Assembly (NCBI RefSeq): GCF_009769385.1
Contig: NZ_VKAB01000012.1
Location: forward strand, 62,001-126,000
DNA length: 64,000 nucleotides
Direction: 5' to 3'
DNA from: Saccharothrix deserti
GTDB lineage: Bacteria; Actinomycetota; Actinomycetes; Mycobacteriales; Pseudonocardiaceae
The notes under the pieces were generated by a model that was not told where the DNA came from, did no database searches, and saw only the letters and a program-made list of their open reading frames with translations. This document shows positions 17,693 to 26,048 of the stretch, one piece after another. The position numbers and the translations under genes were made by a program. The first letter of the stretch is position 1. Each line of letters starts with the position of its first letter.

Positions 17693-18346
17693 TCAGATGG
17701 AGCGCGGACGGACCAGGCCCACCTCGTAGGCGAGCACCACGGCCTGCACGCGGTCGCGCAGGCCGAGTTTGCGCAGGATCGCGGACACGTGCGTCTTGAC
17801 CGTCGCCTCGGTGAGCACCAGGTGGGCGGCGATCTCGGCGTTCGACAGGGCGAACGCCACCAGTCGCAGCACCTCCATCTCACGGCTGGTCAACGCGTCC
17901 AACGCGTGTGGTGACGGTGCGGGGAGCGTGTCCATGAACCGGTCCAGCAAGCGGCGGGTGACGGACGGCGCGAGCAGCGCGTCACCACGGGCGATGATCC
18001 GCACGGCCTCCACCAGCTCGGCCGGCCGCACGTCCTTGAGCAAGAACCCGCTCGCGCCCGCACGCAGTGCCGCGTACACCGAGTCGTCCACGTCGTAGGT
18101 GGTCAGGACCAGGACGCGGGCCGGGCTTCCCGATCCGATGATGCGGCGGGTCGCCTCCAGGCCGTCCACTTCCGGCATCCGCACGTCCATCAGCACGACG
18201 TCCGGCGTCAGGTCGGCGGTCAACGCCACGGCCTCCGCGCCGTCCGCCGCTTCGCCGACAACGTCGAGGTCGTCGCGTGATTCCAGGATCATGCGGAAAC
18301 CGCCGCGCACCAACGCCTGGTCGTCGGCGATGAGCACGCGGATCAC
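17693..18346 (-). CDS. NarL/LuxR-type response regulator
   Basis: A 217-residue two-component regulator. The receiver domain (1-120) has the acidic pocket ADDQ, the phospho-acceptor Asp54 in VLMDVRMPEVDG and the conserved Lys in GFLLKDV. The C-terminal LuxR helix-turn-helix occupies about 150-212 (LTSREMEVLRLVAFALSNAEIA, TEATVKTHVSAILRKL). It overlaps the upstream histidine kinase gene by 4 bases (ATGA), so the pair is translated together. Targets cannot be read from the sequence. Confidence 0.95.
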   Translation of the reverse strand: MIRVLIADDQALVRGGFRMILESRDDLDVVGEAADGAEAVALTADLTPDVVLMDVRMPEVDGLEATRRIIGSGSPARVLVLTTYDVDDSVYAALRAGASGFLLKDVRPAELVEAVRIIARGDALLAPSVTRRLLDRFMDTLPAPSPHALDALTSREMEVLRLVAFALSNAEIAAHLVLTEATVKTHVSAILRKLGLRDRVQAVVLAYEVGLVRPRSI

Positions 18347-19386
18347 GCGGTCACCGCCAGCGGCAGGCGGGCGTGCACGCGGAAACCGCCGTCGGGCAGC
18401 GGACCCGCGTCGACCGTGCCGCCGAGGAGTGCGGCGCGTTCGCGCATCCCGGTGATGCCACGGCCGAACCCCGCCACGCCGCCTCGGCCGTCGTCGCGGA
18501 CTTCCAGGTCCAGCACGCCGGAATCGTTGCGCACCAACACTTCCGCACGGCTGGCCTGGGCGTGGCGGAGGGTGTTCGTCAACGCTTCCTGCACGATCCG
18601 GTACGCGGACAGGTCGACGCCGGCGGGTAGCGGCGCGGATTCATGCGTTATTTCTACGCGCAAACCGGCTGCCCGCAACGGTTCCACCAGATCGGCCAGT
18701 CGGTCGAGGCCGGGGCGTTCCTCCGGGCGGACGGCACCGAGGAGTTTGCGCAACTCGTCGAGGGTGGCCCGTGCCGTCGCGTCGATGGAGCGCAGCGCTT
18801 CCCGTGCGCGGTCGGGGCGTTGGTCGAACACGTCGTCCGCCGCCGCGGCCTGCACCACGATCACCGAGACGCCGTGCGCGATGACGTCGTGCAGTTCGCG
18901 GGCGATGCGGGCCTGCTCCTCGCTCACCGCGCGTTGGGCCGCCTGCGACACCGCGACCCGCCGATTGCGCACCGCCTCGCCCAAGGCCCACACCACTACC
19001 GCGACCGCCATCACGAACTGCGTGTCCTCGGCGGTGATGGTGCGGAAGTTCAGCGAGATCAGGGCGAGCAGCAAACCCAAGGCGGGCAAGGAGAACCACG
19101 GTGAACGCGCGGCGGCCAGCGAGCCGGTGGCGACGAGCGCGGCCACCGGGAACACCGTCTCCGGCGCGACGAGTTGCACGACCAGGTCGGCGGCCAGCGT
19201 GAAGCCCATGACCGGCACGGGAGCGCGGCGTCGCCACCACAACGCGGCGGCGGCCGCCAACGCCAGCAGGGCGGTCGGCACGGTGATCGCGGGTTCGAAT
19301 TCGGACGTGCCCATGACCACGAGCGCGACGTACGCCCCGACCACGATCGACACGACCACGTCGAGCAGCTGTCGGATGCGGCGCAC
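18343..19386 (-). CDS. Membrane sensor histidine kinase (HisKA_3 type)
   Basis: A 347-residue NarL-class kinase. The N-terminal 140 residues form about five membrane helices (VVVSIVVGAYVALVV, LLALAAAAALWW, FPVAALVATGSLAAA, LGLLLALISL, FVMAVAVVVWALG) with no large extracellular sensor domain. The dimerisation helix contains the phospho-histidine near 166 (ARELHDVIAHGVSVIV), and the ATPase domain has VQEALTNTLRHA and DDGRGG...GITGMRER. It is partner to the response regulator encoded 4 bases downstream. A short sensor of this kind usually detects membrane or envelope state; the signal is unknown. The 71-bp spacer to the divergent lipoprotein gene holds its promoter. Confidence 0.94.
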   Translation of the reverse strand: MRRIRQLLDVVVSIVVGAYVALVVMGTSEFEPAITVPTALLALAAAAALWWRRRAPVPVMGFTLAADLVVQLVAPETVFPVAALVATGSLAAARSPWFSLPALGLLLALISLNFRTITAEDTQFVMAVAVVVWALGEAVRNRRVAVSQAAQRAVSEEQARIARELHDVIAHGVSVIVVQAAAADDVFDQRPDRAREALRSIDATARATLDELRKLLGAVRPEERPGLDRLADLVEPLRAAGLRVEITHESAPLPAGVDLSAYRIVQEALTNTLRHAQASRAEVLVRNDSGVLDLEVRDDGRGGVAGFGRGITGMRERAALLGGTVDAGPLPDGGFRVHARLPLAVTA

Positions 19387-19457
19387 GAAATGTGATTATT
19401 CCGGACGTTTGCGCCTCCGGTGTTCCGATCGGTGCGGTCATCACTGATTATGTGTGT

Positions 19458-20117
19458 ATGAGCCGGTCGACCACGATCGTCAGCGGCGTTGTCGTGATCC
19501 TTTTGGCCATCGCCGGCTGCAACGTGACAGGAACCCTTCAACCGACCACCTCGCCGTCCGGCGGCGTGCCGACCGGTCCGGCCGCGCCCGGTGACGACAT
19601 GGCGGCGCAGCTGGCGGCGTTGACCGTGGCGCCCGAGGGGAAGATGACGGGCTACAGCCGTGACCGGTTCCCGCACTGGAGCAGCCAGGGGAACTCGTGC
19701 GACACCCGTGAGGTGGTGTTGCAGCGGCAGGGCGCGGACGTGAAGACCGATGGCGAGTGCAAGGCGACGTCCGGGACGTGGACCAGCGTCTACGACGGCG
19801 TGGTCGTGACCAACGCGCGTGATCTGGACATCGACCACACCGTGGCGCTGGCCGAGGCCTGGCGGTCGGGTGCGGACAAGTGGACCGACGAGCAGCGGGG
19901 GAAGTTCGCCAACGACCTCGGCGGGTTGCAGCTGATCGCGGTGACGGCGAGCAGCAACCGGTCCAAGGGCGACCAGGACGCGGCGAAGTGGAAACCGCCG
20001 GTGCAGACGTACTGGTGCACGTACGCGCGGGCCGTGGTGTCGGTGAAGACCCTGTACGCGCTGACCGTGGACCAGGCGGAGCGCGACGCGCTGGGCGCGA
20101 TGCTGCAGACCTGCTGA
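19458..20117 (+). CDS. Exported HNH nuclease-like lipoprotein (DUF1524/GmrSD C-terminal type)
   Basis: A 219-residue protein with a lipoprotein signal (VVVILLAIAGC, lipid-modified Cys near 21), a Thr/Pro-rich linker and a catalytic domain. The domain carries the DUF1524 signature: ARDLDIDHTVALAEAW near 120-135, then NDLGGLQLIAVTASSNRSKG with the conserved asparagines, and KWKPP. This is the HNH-type metal site shared with secreted actinobacterial nucleases and the C-terminal domain of GmrD. It likely acts outside the membrane on nucleic acid, for nutrition or defence. ATG 19458 is chosen as it starts the signal peptide. It is divergent from the two-component system and could be one of its targets. 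Confidence 0.85.
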   Translation: MSRSTTIVSGVVVILLAIAGCNVTGTLQPTTSPSGGVPTGPAAPGDDMAAQLAALTVAPEGKMTGYSRDRFPHWSSQGNSCDTREVVLQRQGADVKTDGECKATSGTWTSVYDGVVVTNARDLDIDHTVALAEAWRSGADKWTDEQRGKFANDLGGLQLIAVTASSNRSKGDQDAAKWKPPVQTYWCTYARAVVSVKTLYALTVDQAERDALGAMLQTC

Positions 20118-20124
20118 CTGTGAC

Positions 20125-20149
20125 ATGGCCGCTGCTCCGCAGGCGGCGG
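20125..20149 (+). repeat. Dispersed hairpin repeat, copy A, in a 210-bp spacer
   Basis: ATGGCCGCTGCTCCGCAG followed by GCGGCGG is the third, diverged copy of a motif found at 33791-33820 and 46832-46861. The stem is CTGC/GCAG around TCC. The rest of the spacer 20118-20327 has a GGGGATCCCC palindrome near 20250 and ATCTTG...CAAGAT arms near 20270-20290, all non-coding in appearance. Confidence 0.6.
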
Positions 20150-20327
20150 CCCGGTCGCCTGGCTGTGGTCGATCGCGCCGCTCCGCGGCGGGGCGGACCG
20201 CTCGCGGGGTGTTGTGGCGATGGCGATGCTTCGCAGGGGTCCCCGCCCGGGGGATCCCCGGTTTTGATCTTGCCAGATGGGACCGACAAGATTCGGGCGT
20301 CGGGGCTTGCCTGTGGATAACTCCCGG

Positions 20328-21191
20328 TCAGGGGCGCAGGGACTCGAGCTGGTCGACGATGTCGGTGTAGGCCTCGGCCCGGCGGACCCAGGCGGCGAAG
20401 CCGGAGGCGGCGGAGGGGGTCTCGCCCAGGGGGGAGATCGGGTCCGTGACGCCGTATTCGAGGCGGTAGGCGACCAGGGCGACCGCTGCTTCCACCCAGC
20501 GGGACGGGTCGGGGCTGGTGATCTCGCCGAGGCCCACGCGGAACCACAGGGGTAGGCGGGTGTCGGCGGCCAGGGCGCGGTTCAGGCGGTCGCGGGCGAT
20601 GTCCAGGATTTCCTGGCGGGCCTTGTCGCCCGCCACCACGGCTTCGGCGCGCCACGGCGTCTCGGCGGCCAACCGGTCGGCGGCCAGCCGTTGGGCGGCG
20701 TCCACCGCGCCCGGTTCCTGCGCGTTGACCCGCCACTCCAGGTTCTGCACCTCGTGCTGCAACGCGTCCCGCTCGAAGCGCGGCATGCGGCCGGTCGAGA
20801 GCTTGGCCAGGCCCGCGTTCAGCTGCTCCCTCAACGACTCGTACTCGGTGACGTCGGCCTGCAGCTCGGCCCGGACCGAGTCGGCGAGCAACTCCTGTTC
20901 GGCGTTCCACGCGGCGCGCAGCGCGTCGACGGTCTCGGTGATGCCGACGATCGAGTCGAGGTCTTCGTCCGGCCCCGATCCGGCGCCGGACAGCCTGCGT
21001 TCCAGCACGAGCAGACGGGCGCTCACCCGACCGAGTTCGGCCGTCAGCGCCTGGGTGGTGGCAACGAGGTCCGCGACCGTCGGCTCGACCTCGTCGAGCC
21101 GCTCCTTCTCCGTGGGCACGCGAACCAGCCAACCGCACCGCGAGGCCCCGTCCAGGGACGAAACCGAAAGACCACGCGTACGGGCCGACAC
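20328..21191 (-). CDS. Coiled-coil protein of unknown function
   Basis: A 287-residue cytoplasmic protein rich in Glu, Ala and Leu. Residues about 25-130 form a long helical, coiled-coil-like stretch (EVEPTVADLVATTQALTAEL, VSARLLVLERRLSG). A GrpE-like impression arises from the helical charge pattern, but no diagnostic GrpE motif is present. The C-terminal part (RLPLWFRVGLGEITS, VEAAVALVAYRLEYGV) is conserved-looking and globular. The GTG at 21191 follows a GGGGG stretch; a GTG inside the frame near 21119 (VPTEKERLDEVEP) is an alternative start. No neighbour suggests a role, since the gene stands alone between two plus-strand genes. Confidence 0.7.
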   Translation of the reverse strand: MSARTRGLSVSSLDGASRCGWLVRVPTEKERLDEVEPTVADLVATTQALTAELGRVSARLLVLERRLSGAGSGPDEDLDSIVGITETVDALRAAWNAEQELLADSVRAELQADVTEYESLREQLNAGLAKLSTGRMPRFERDALQHEVQNLEWRVNAQEPGAVDAAQRLAADRLAAETPWRAEAVVAGDKARQEILDIARDRLNRALAADTRLPLWFRVGLGEITSPDPSRWVEAAVALVAYRLEYGVTDPISPLGETPSAASGFAAWVRRAEAYTDIVDQLESLRP

Positions 21192-21269
21192 AAACCCCCG
21201 ACCTGGTTAACGACCGATCACAGACGGTAACTGTGTCTGAACTGCACCCAAACGGTGTATGTCTTGTAC

Positions 21270-22757
21270 ATGTCGAGCTCGGTGAACGAAACGGAACGCA
21301 AATACGAGGCACTCGATGGAACCCCGTTGCCCGACCTGGCCGATCTGCCCGGCGTCGCCGCGGTGGCCGGGCCGGAGGAGCAACGGCTGGAGGCGGTCTA
21401 CTACGACACCGCCGATCTGAGGCTGGCGAGGGCCGGGTTGACGCTGCGCCGCCGCACCGGTGGCGATGACGCGGGCTGGCACCTGAAGCTGCCGGTCGGC
21501 GTGGACACCCGCCAAGAGGTGCGGCTGCCACCGGGCCGTGCGGCCAAACGCCCGCCCAAACAGCTCGGCTCGCTCGTCCAGGTGCACGCCCGGGGCAACG
21601 AGTTGGCGCCGGTCGCGCGCATCCGGACCAGGCGGCAGCGCTGGCAGCTGGTGGACGACCGGGGCAACCTGCTCAGCGAGGTGGTCGAGGACCTGGTGTC
21701 CGGGCAGTCGCTGGCGGACGGCTCGCCGGTCGACTCGTGGCGCGAGATCGAGGTCGAGCTGGGCGAACGCGGTGACGTCGCGCTGCTGGACCAGGTCGAG
21801 GCGCGGCTGGCGGACGCGGGCATCACGCGGTCCTCGTCGTCGGCGAAGCTGACCCGGCTGCTGGCCGACCGGATGGCCGCGACCACGCCGTCGTCGCGTC
21901 CCACCGGCGATTCCGCCGGTGACGTGGTCTTGAGCTACCTGCGCGCCCAGGCCGACGCGTTGAAGCACGAGGACCCGCGCGTGCGCCGGGACGAGGACGA
22001 CGCGGTGCACCAGATGCGCGTGGCGACGCGGCGGATGCGCAGCGCGCTCCAGGCGTTCAGCGCGATCGTGGAACGCGAAGACACGCGCGAGTTGACCGAC
22101 GAGCTGAAGTGGCTCGCGGGTGTGCTCGGCGAGGCACGTGATCTCGAGGTGCTGCGGGACCGGTTCGAGAACGGCCTCGCGGCGCTCGACCCCGACCTCG
22201 TGCTCGGCTCGGCCAAGGCGCAGCTCGTCCGGCACTTCGCGCCGCTGGAGAGCGCCGCGCACGAGGCGGCCGTGGCGGCGTTGGACAGCGGTCGGTACTT
22301 CGCGCTGCTCGACGCGGTCGACGCGTTGATCGCCGAGCCGCCGTTCACGCCGCTGGCCGGCAAGAAGGCCGCGAAGGTGCTGCCGGACCTGATCGACAGG
22401 ACCTACCGCAGGCTCGCCAAACGGGCCGAGGGCGCGCACAGCGACGTCGAGCTGCACGAGGCGCGCAAGGCCGCCAAGCGGCTGCGGTACGCGGTGGAGG
22501 TGTCCGAGCCGCGGTTCGGCAAGAGCGCCAGGAAGTACCGCAAGAAGGTCAAGGCGGTGCAGGAGCTGCTGGGCGAGCACCAGGACAGCGTGGTGGCGCG
22601 GCCGGTGCTGCGTGAGCTGGGCGGGAAGGCCCACCTCGACGGGGAGAACGGCTTCACGTTCGGTCTGCTGCACGGTCTGGAGACGGCGGCGGCGCAGCGG
22701 GTGGAGAACCGGTTCCCGGCCGTCTGGCGAGAGCTGGGCAAGCCGAAGCTGCGTTGA
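21270..22757 (+). CDS. CYTH-CHAD domain protein (polyphosphate-type)
   Basis: A 495-residue protein with two domains. The N-terminal CYTH triphosphate tunnel domain (1-200) has the ExExK signature ETERKYE, and the paired motifs YYDTADLRLARAGLTLRRR, WHLKLPVG, RQRWQLVDD and EIEVELGE. The C-terminal CHAD domain (about 215-495) is a histidine- and arginine-rich helical bundle (DAVHQMRVATRRMRSAL, EARDLEVLRDRFE, ELHEARKAAKRLRYAVEV). CYTH domains hydrolyse or bind triphosphates and CHAD domains bind inorganic polyphosphate, so polyphosphate metabolism or granule association is likely. An alternative ATG lies 15 bases upstream at 21255. Confidence 0.93.
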   Translation: MSSSVNETERKYEALDGTPLPDLADLPGVAAVAGPEEQRLEAVYYDTADLRLARAGLTLRRRTGGDDAGWHLKLPVGVDTRQEVRLPPGRAAKRPPKQLGSLVQVHARGNELAPVARIRTRRQRWQLVDDRGNLLSEVVEDLVSGQSLADGSPVDSWREIEVELGERGDVALLDQVEARLADAGITRSSSSAKLTRLLADRMAATTPSSRPTGDSAGDVVLSYLRAQADALKHEDPRVRRDEDDAVHQMRVATRRMRSALQAFSAIVEREDTRELTDELKWLAGVLGEARDLEVLRDRFENGLAALDPDLVLGSAKAQLVRHFAPLESAAHEAAVAALDSGRYFALLDAVDALIAEPPFTPLAGKKAAKVLPDLIDRTYRRLAKRAEGAHSDVELHEARKAAKRLRYAVEVSEPRFGKSARKYRKKVKAVQELLGEHQDSVVARPVLRELGGKAHLDGENGFTFGLLHGLETAAAQRVENRFPAVWRELGKPKLR

Positions 22758-22772
22758 TTGGTCTGGACCTTG
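22757..22772. promoter_or_regulatory. Candidate DasR operator (dre-like site)
   Basis: ATTGGTCTGGACCTTG matches 11 of 16 positions of the DasR consensus ACTGGTCTAGACCAGT, including the whole TGGTCT and GACC half-site core. It lies 72 bp before the start of a beta-N-acetylhexosaminidase gene, a typical member of the GlcNAc/chitin regulon. Confidence 0.6.
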
Positions 22773-22843
22773 ACACCTCCTGGTGCGGCTGAAACGGTGA
22801 ACCGGCCGCCGCTCGGTGATCCACGCTGACCAGGAGGACGTCA

Positions 22844-24433
22844 GTGCTTCTTACAGAAGGCGCCGGACGGCGCGGGCTCGGTCGAGCGCTCGTCGCGTTG
22901 CTGTTCGTCGGCGCGGTGGGCACGGCGGTTCCCGCCCGAGCAGCTCCGGAGACGCCGTTGCAGCACATCGTGCCCGCCCCCGTCACAGTCACCCCGCGTC
23001 CGGGCGTGACGTTCACGCTCAGCGCCGACACCAGGATCTACACCCACCCCGGTTCGGTGGCGGCGAAGCAGGTCGGCGAGTTCCTGGCGGGCGTGCTGCG
23101 CCCGTCCACGGGCTACCGGCTGCCGGTCGTGCCCGGCGCGTCCGGGCGGCACATCTCGCTGCTGCTCGTCGGCGCGGACCAGCGGGTCGGTGCGGAGGGC
23201 TACCAGCTCGACGTGACCGGGCGGGGCGTGCTGATCCGGGCGCGGACGGCCGCCGGCCTGTTCGCGGGCGTGCAGACGTTCCGGCAGATCCTGCCCGCGA
23301 AGGTGGAGGCGAAGACGAAGCAGAGCGGGCCGTGGACCGCGCCCGGCGGCCGGGTGCTGGACTACCCGCGTTACGCCCACCGCGGCGCGATGCTCGACGT
23401 GGCCCGGCACTTCTTCTCCGTCGACGAGGTCAAGCGGTACGTCGACCAGATCGCGCTCTACAAGGTCAACCGGCTGCACCTGCACCTGGCCGACGACCAG
23501 GGCTGGCGGCTGGAGATCAAGAGCTGGCCGAAGCTCGCCACGTACGGCGGCAGCACGGAGGTCGGCGGCGGCCCCGGCGGGTACTACACGCAGGAGCAGT
23601 ACGAGGACCTGGTGGCCTACGCCGCGGCACGGCACATCACGGTGATCCCGGAGATCGACATGCCGGGTCACACGAACGCCGCGCTGGCGTCGTACCCGGA
23701 GCTGAACTGCGACGGCGTCGCACCGCCGCTCTACACCGGCATCGAGGTCGGCTTCAGCTCGCTGTGCATCGACAAGGACATCACCTACAAGTTCGTGGAC
23801 GACGTGCTGCGCGAGGTCGCCGCACTCACGCCCGGCGAGTACATCCACATCGGCGGCGACGAGGCGCACGCCACGACGGAACCGGACTTCGACCTGTTCA
23901 TGGACAAGGTGCTGCCGCTGGTGGCCAAGCACGGCAAGACCGCGACCGGCTGGCACGAGTTCGTCAAGGCCGGTCCGCCCGCGTCGGCGGTGCCGCAGTT
24001 CTGGGGCACGACGACGGTCGCGCCGGACATGGTCGAGGCCGCCGCGCGGGGCAGCGAGATCGTGCTGTCGCCCGCGACCAAGGCGTACCTGGACATGAAG
24101 TACGACGCCAACACCAAGCTCGGGTTGAACTGGGCCGGGTACACCGACGTCGAGGACGCGTACGACTGGAACCCCGGCGCGTACATCGAGGGGCTGCCGG
24201 CGGACGCCGTGCGCGGGGTCGAGGCCCCGCTGTGGAGCGAGACGATCACCAACTCCGACGACCTGGAGCACATGGCGTTCCCGCGGCTGCCCGCGATCGC
24301 GGAACTGGGCTGGTCGCCGTGGTCGACGCACGACTGGGAGAAGTTCAAGGTCCGGCTCGCCGCGCAGGCCGACCGGTGGCGGGTGATGGACGTCAACTAC
24401 TACGCGTCGCCGCAGGTGCCCTGGAAGAAGTGA
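22844..24433 (+). CDS. Secreted beta-N-acetylhexosaminidase (GH20)
   Basis: A 529-residue exported glycosidase that removes terminal GlcNAc/GalNAc from chitin-oligosaccharides or glycans. The signal peptide ends near residue 34 (GTAVPARA-APETP). The N-terminal alpha/beta GH20b domain (35-170) precedes the TIM barrel. Catalytic Asp339-Glu340 lie in HIGGDEAH, and other signatures are MLDVARHFFSVDEVKRYVDQ, LHLHLADDQGWRLEI and EIDMPGHTNAAL. The aromatic motifs APLWSE and ELGWSP form the substrate pocket. GTG 22844 follows AGGAGG at ideal distance. A dre-like site upstream suggests DasR repression relieved by glucosamine-6-phosphate. Confidence 0.96.
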   Translation: MLLTEGAGRRGLGRALVALLFVGAVGTAVPARAAPETPLQHIVPAPVTVTPRPGVTFTLSADTRIYTHPGSVAAKQVGEFLAGVLRPSTGYRLPVVPGASGRHISLLLVGADQRVGAEGYQLDVTGRGVLIRARTAAGLFAGVQTFRQILPAKVEAKTKQSGPWTAPGGRVLDYPRYAHRGAMLDVARHFFSVDEVKRYVDQIALYKVNRLHLHLADDQGWRLEIKSWPKLATYGGSTEVGGGPGGYYTQEQYEDLVAYAAARHITVIPEIDMPGHTNAALASYPELNCDGVAPPLYTGIEVGFSSLCIDKDITYKFVDDVLREVAALTPGEYIHIGGDEAHATTEPDFDLFMDKVLPLVAKHGKTATGWHEFVKAGPPASAVPQFWGTTTVAPDMVEAAARGSEIVLSPATKAYLDMKYDANTKLGLNWAGYTDVEDAYDWNPGAYIEGLPADAVRGVEAPLWSETITNSDDLEHMAFPRLPAIAELGWSPWSTHDWEKFKVRLAAQADRWRVMDVNYYASPQVPWKK

Positions 24434-24438
24434 CGCCC

Positions 24439-24477
24439 GAGGGGGAGGTTGGCCCGGCTCCTGCCTCCCCCTCTTTA
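24439..24477 (+). terminator. Terminator after the hexosaminidase gene
   Basis: A perfect 10-bp stem, GAGGGGGAGG (24439-24448) with CCTCCCCCTC (24464-24473), with a 15-base loop and a TTTA tail, directly after the stop codon. Confidence 0.85.
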
Positions 24478-24488
24478 GGCTGGTCGGC

Positions 24489-25088
24489 ATGGGGCATTTC
24501 CGACCGGGGGACGTGGCGTTGCGCCGCGAGGTGTTGCACGGCAAACCGTGGGCGGTGACGCCTACCAGGGTCGTCCTCGACGAGCCCGACCTCCTGCTTG
24601 TGTTCACCGCGCCGGACGTGGCGTTCGGGTTCCCGCCGCACCACTGGCCCCACCACTGGCAGACCCTCGGCCGGACGCACTGGCGCGGCACGGGCAAGCT
24701 CCAGATGCACCGGCCCGGTGACGCGTACTCGGTCGACCTGTACTGGCACGGCGAGGAACGCCGGTTCGCGGGCTGGTACCTCAACCTCCAGGACCCGTTC
24801 CGCCGCACACCGCTCGGCTTCGACACCCTCGACCACGCGCTGGACTTCTGGGTGCCGGTCGAGGGCGACTGGGAGGAACTGGACCGCGACGAGTTCGAGC
24901 AGCAGGTCGCGGAGGGCAAGTACACCGCCGAGCAGGCCGAGTCGATCAACGCCACCGGCAAGGAGATCGAGGCGATGCTGACCGCGGGCACCACGTGGTG
25001 GGACCCGGCGTGGGGCAAGTGGGAACCGGACCCGGACTTGCCCGTGCCGGTGCTGCCGGACGGCTGGGAGGACTACCCGCTGTCGTGA
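24489..25088 (+). CDS. DUF402 domain protein
   Basis: A 199-residue protein of the DUF402 family, whose studied members are nucleoside di-/triphosphate phosphatases or RNA-binding FAU-1-like domains. Visible family features are GKLQMHRPGDAYSVDLYW, HGEERRFAGWYLNLQDP and the acidic LDHALDFWVPVEGDWEELD, with a charged C-terminal helix (FEQQVAEGKYTAEQAESIN). The ATG at 24489 lies close after a terminator, with no obvious ribosome site, so leaderless expression is possible. The stop overlaps the next gene's start (GTGA), which makes this the first gene of a 4-gene operon ending with a YidC paralogue. Confidence 0.85.
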   Translation: MGHFRPGDVALRREVLHGKPWAVTPTRVVLDEPDLLLVFTAPDVAFGFPPHHWPHHWQTLGRTHWRGTGKLQMHRPGDAYSVDLYWHGEERRFAGWYLNLQDPFRRTPLGFDTLDHALDFWVPVEGDWEELDRDEFEQQVAEGKYTAEQAESINATGKEIEAMLTAGTTWWDPAWGKWEPDPDLPVPVLPDGWEDYPLS

Positions 25089-25714
25089 AGGTCGTTCCTC
25101 TTTCCCCGCAGACCCTGGTGGACGAACTGGTCGGGCGGATCGACGCGTTGCCGCGCTCGTCGTGGGCACGGGTGTTGATCGACGGCGCGTTGCCGACCAA
25201 GCCCGGCGAACTGGCGGACGCCCTGGTGGAGCCGTTGCGCGCGCTGGGACGTCCGGTGCTGCGCGTCTCGGCTCAGGACTTCCTGCGGCCCGCGTCCGTG
25301 CGGCTGGAGTACGGCCACGAGGACCCGGACTCGTTCCGCGACTCGTGGCTGGACGTGGGCGGGTTGATGCGCGAAGTGCTGGAACCGCTGGACCCCGGTG
25401 GGTCGGGACGGGTGCTGCCGGCGCTGTGGAACGCGGCGACGGACCGGGCACACCGGGCCGACTACGTCACGCTCGGCGCGGCCGGGGTGCTGCTGCTCGA
25501 CGGCACGGTGCTGCTGGACAAGTGGCTGCCCGCCGAGCTGACCGTGCACCTCTGGCTGTCGTCGGGCGCGTTGGAACGGCAGATGCCCGACGAGTGGCGG
25601 TGGACGCTGCCCGCGTACGCCTCGTACGAGCCGCACGCCGATGTGACGGTGCGCTATGACCACCCCGCACGGCCGGCACTCGTGGGTAGAGTTGACCGAG
25701 AAGGCGAGCACTGA
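25085..25714 (+). CDS. Uridine kinase-like protein lacking an intact P-loop
   Basis: A 209-residue protein with the fold and landmarks of the uridine kinase/phosphoribulokinase family: an N-terminal WARVLIDGALPTKPGELADA where Walker A should be, VLRVSAQDFLRPAS, an acidic DPDSFRDSWLDV, and GAAGVLLLDGTVLLDKWLP. The glycine-lysine-serine/threonine of Walker A is absent (ALPTKPGE instead of GxxGxGKS/T), so ordinary ATP-phosphotransfer is doubtful. It may bind a nucleotide or sugar without catalysis. GTG 25085 overlaps the stop of the DUF402 gene by 4 bases, indicating coupling. Upstream in-frame codons are ignored because they lie inside that gene. Confidence 0.75.
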   Translation: MKVVPLSPQTLVDELVGRIDALPRSSWARVLIDGALPTKPGELADALVEPLRALGRPVLRVSAQDFLRPASVRLEYGHEDPDSFRDSWLDVGGLMREVLEPLDPGGSGRVLPALWNAATDRAHRADYVTLGAAGVLLLDGTVLLDKWLPAELTVHLWLSSGALERQMPDEWRWTLPAYASYEPHADVTVRYDHPARPALVGRVDREGEH

Positions 25715-25733
25715 GATCAAGGGGGAGGTGGGT

Positions 25734-26009
25734 ATGGCCAGGCTGCGGTTGCTGTTGGCGCTGTACCTGCCCGCGCTCTACGCCCTCACCCTGCTGAACA
25801 CACCGACCGAAGTGCTGGCCGCCGTGACGGCCGTGGCGCTGGTCGTGTTGTTGCTGACCGCCACCCCGGTGGTGCAGGCCGCGCCCGCGTGGGTGCGGTC
25901 GCTGTCGATCCGCGAGAAATCACTGCGCGCCGCCTTCCTGCGGCTGCGCGACCCCGACGCGGCGGGCCGTCCCCGTCCTCGAGCACCCGGACTCGGCCTC
26001 AGCTCCTGA
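25734..26009 (+). CDS. Small membrane protein (DUF6412-like), YidC-associated
   Basis: A 91-residue protein with two hydrophobic segments (LLLALYLPALYALTLL and VLAAVTAVALVVLLLTATPVV) and a basic, Arg/Pro-rich cytoplasmic tail (REKSLRAAFLRLRDPDAAGR). ATG 25734 follows GGGGGAGG at good distance. Proteins of this form commonly precede a second YidC gene in actinobacteria, as here, 39 bp upstream of it; a role as partner or regulator of the insertase is inferred from that location. The DUF6412 assignment is from memory of the pattern. Confidence 0.75.
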   Translation: MARLRLLLALYLPALYALTLLNTPTEVLAAVTAVALVVLLLTATPVVQAAPAWVRSLSIREKSLRAAFLRLRDPDAAGRPRPRAPGLGLSS

Positions 26010-26048
26010 GGCCCTTGTTCCGCTTGTTCCGAGGACGGAGTTCTCCCC

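Noticed and set aside
20328-21191. GrpE nucleotide exchange factor
   Set aside because: Helical and acidic like GrpE, but the conserved C-terminal GrpE signature is missing and no dnaK/dnaJ neighbour exists.
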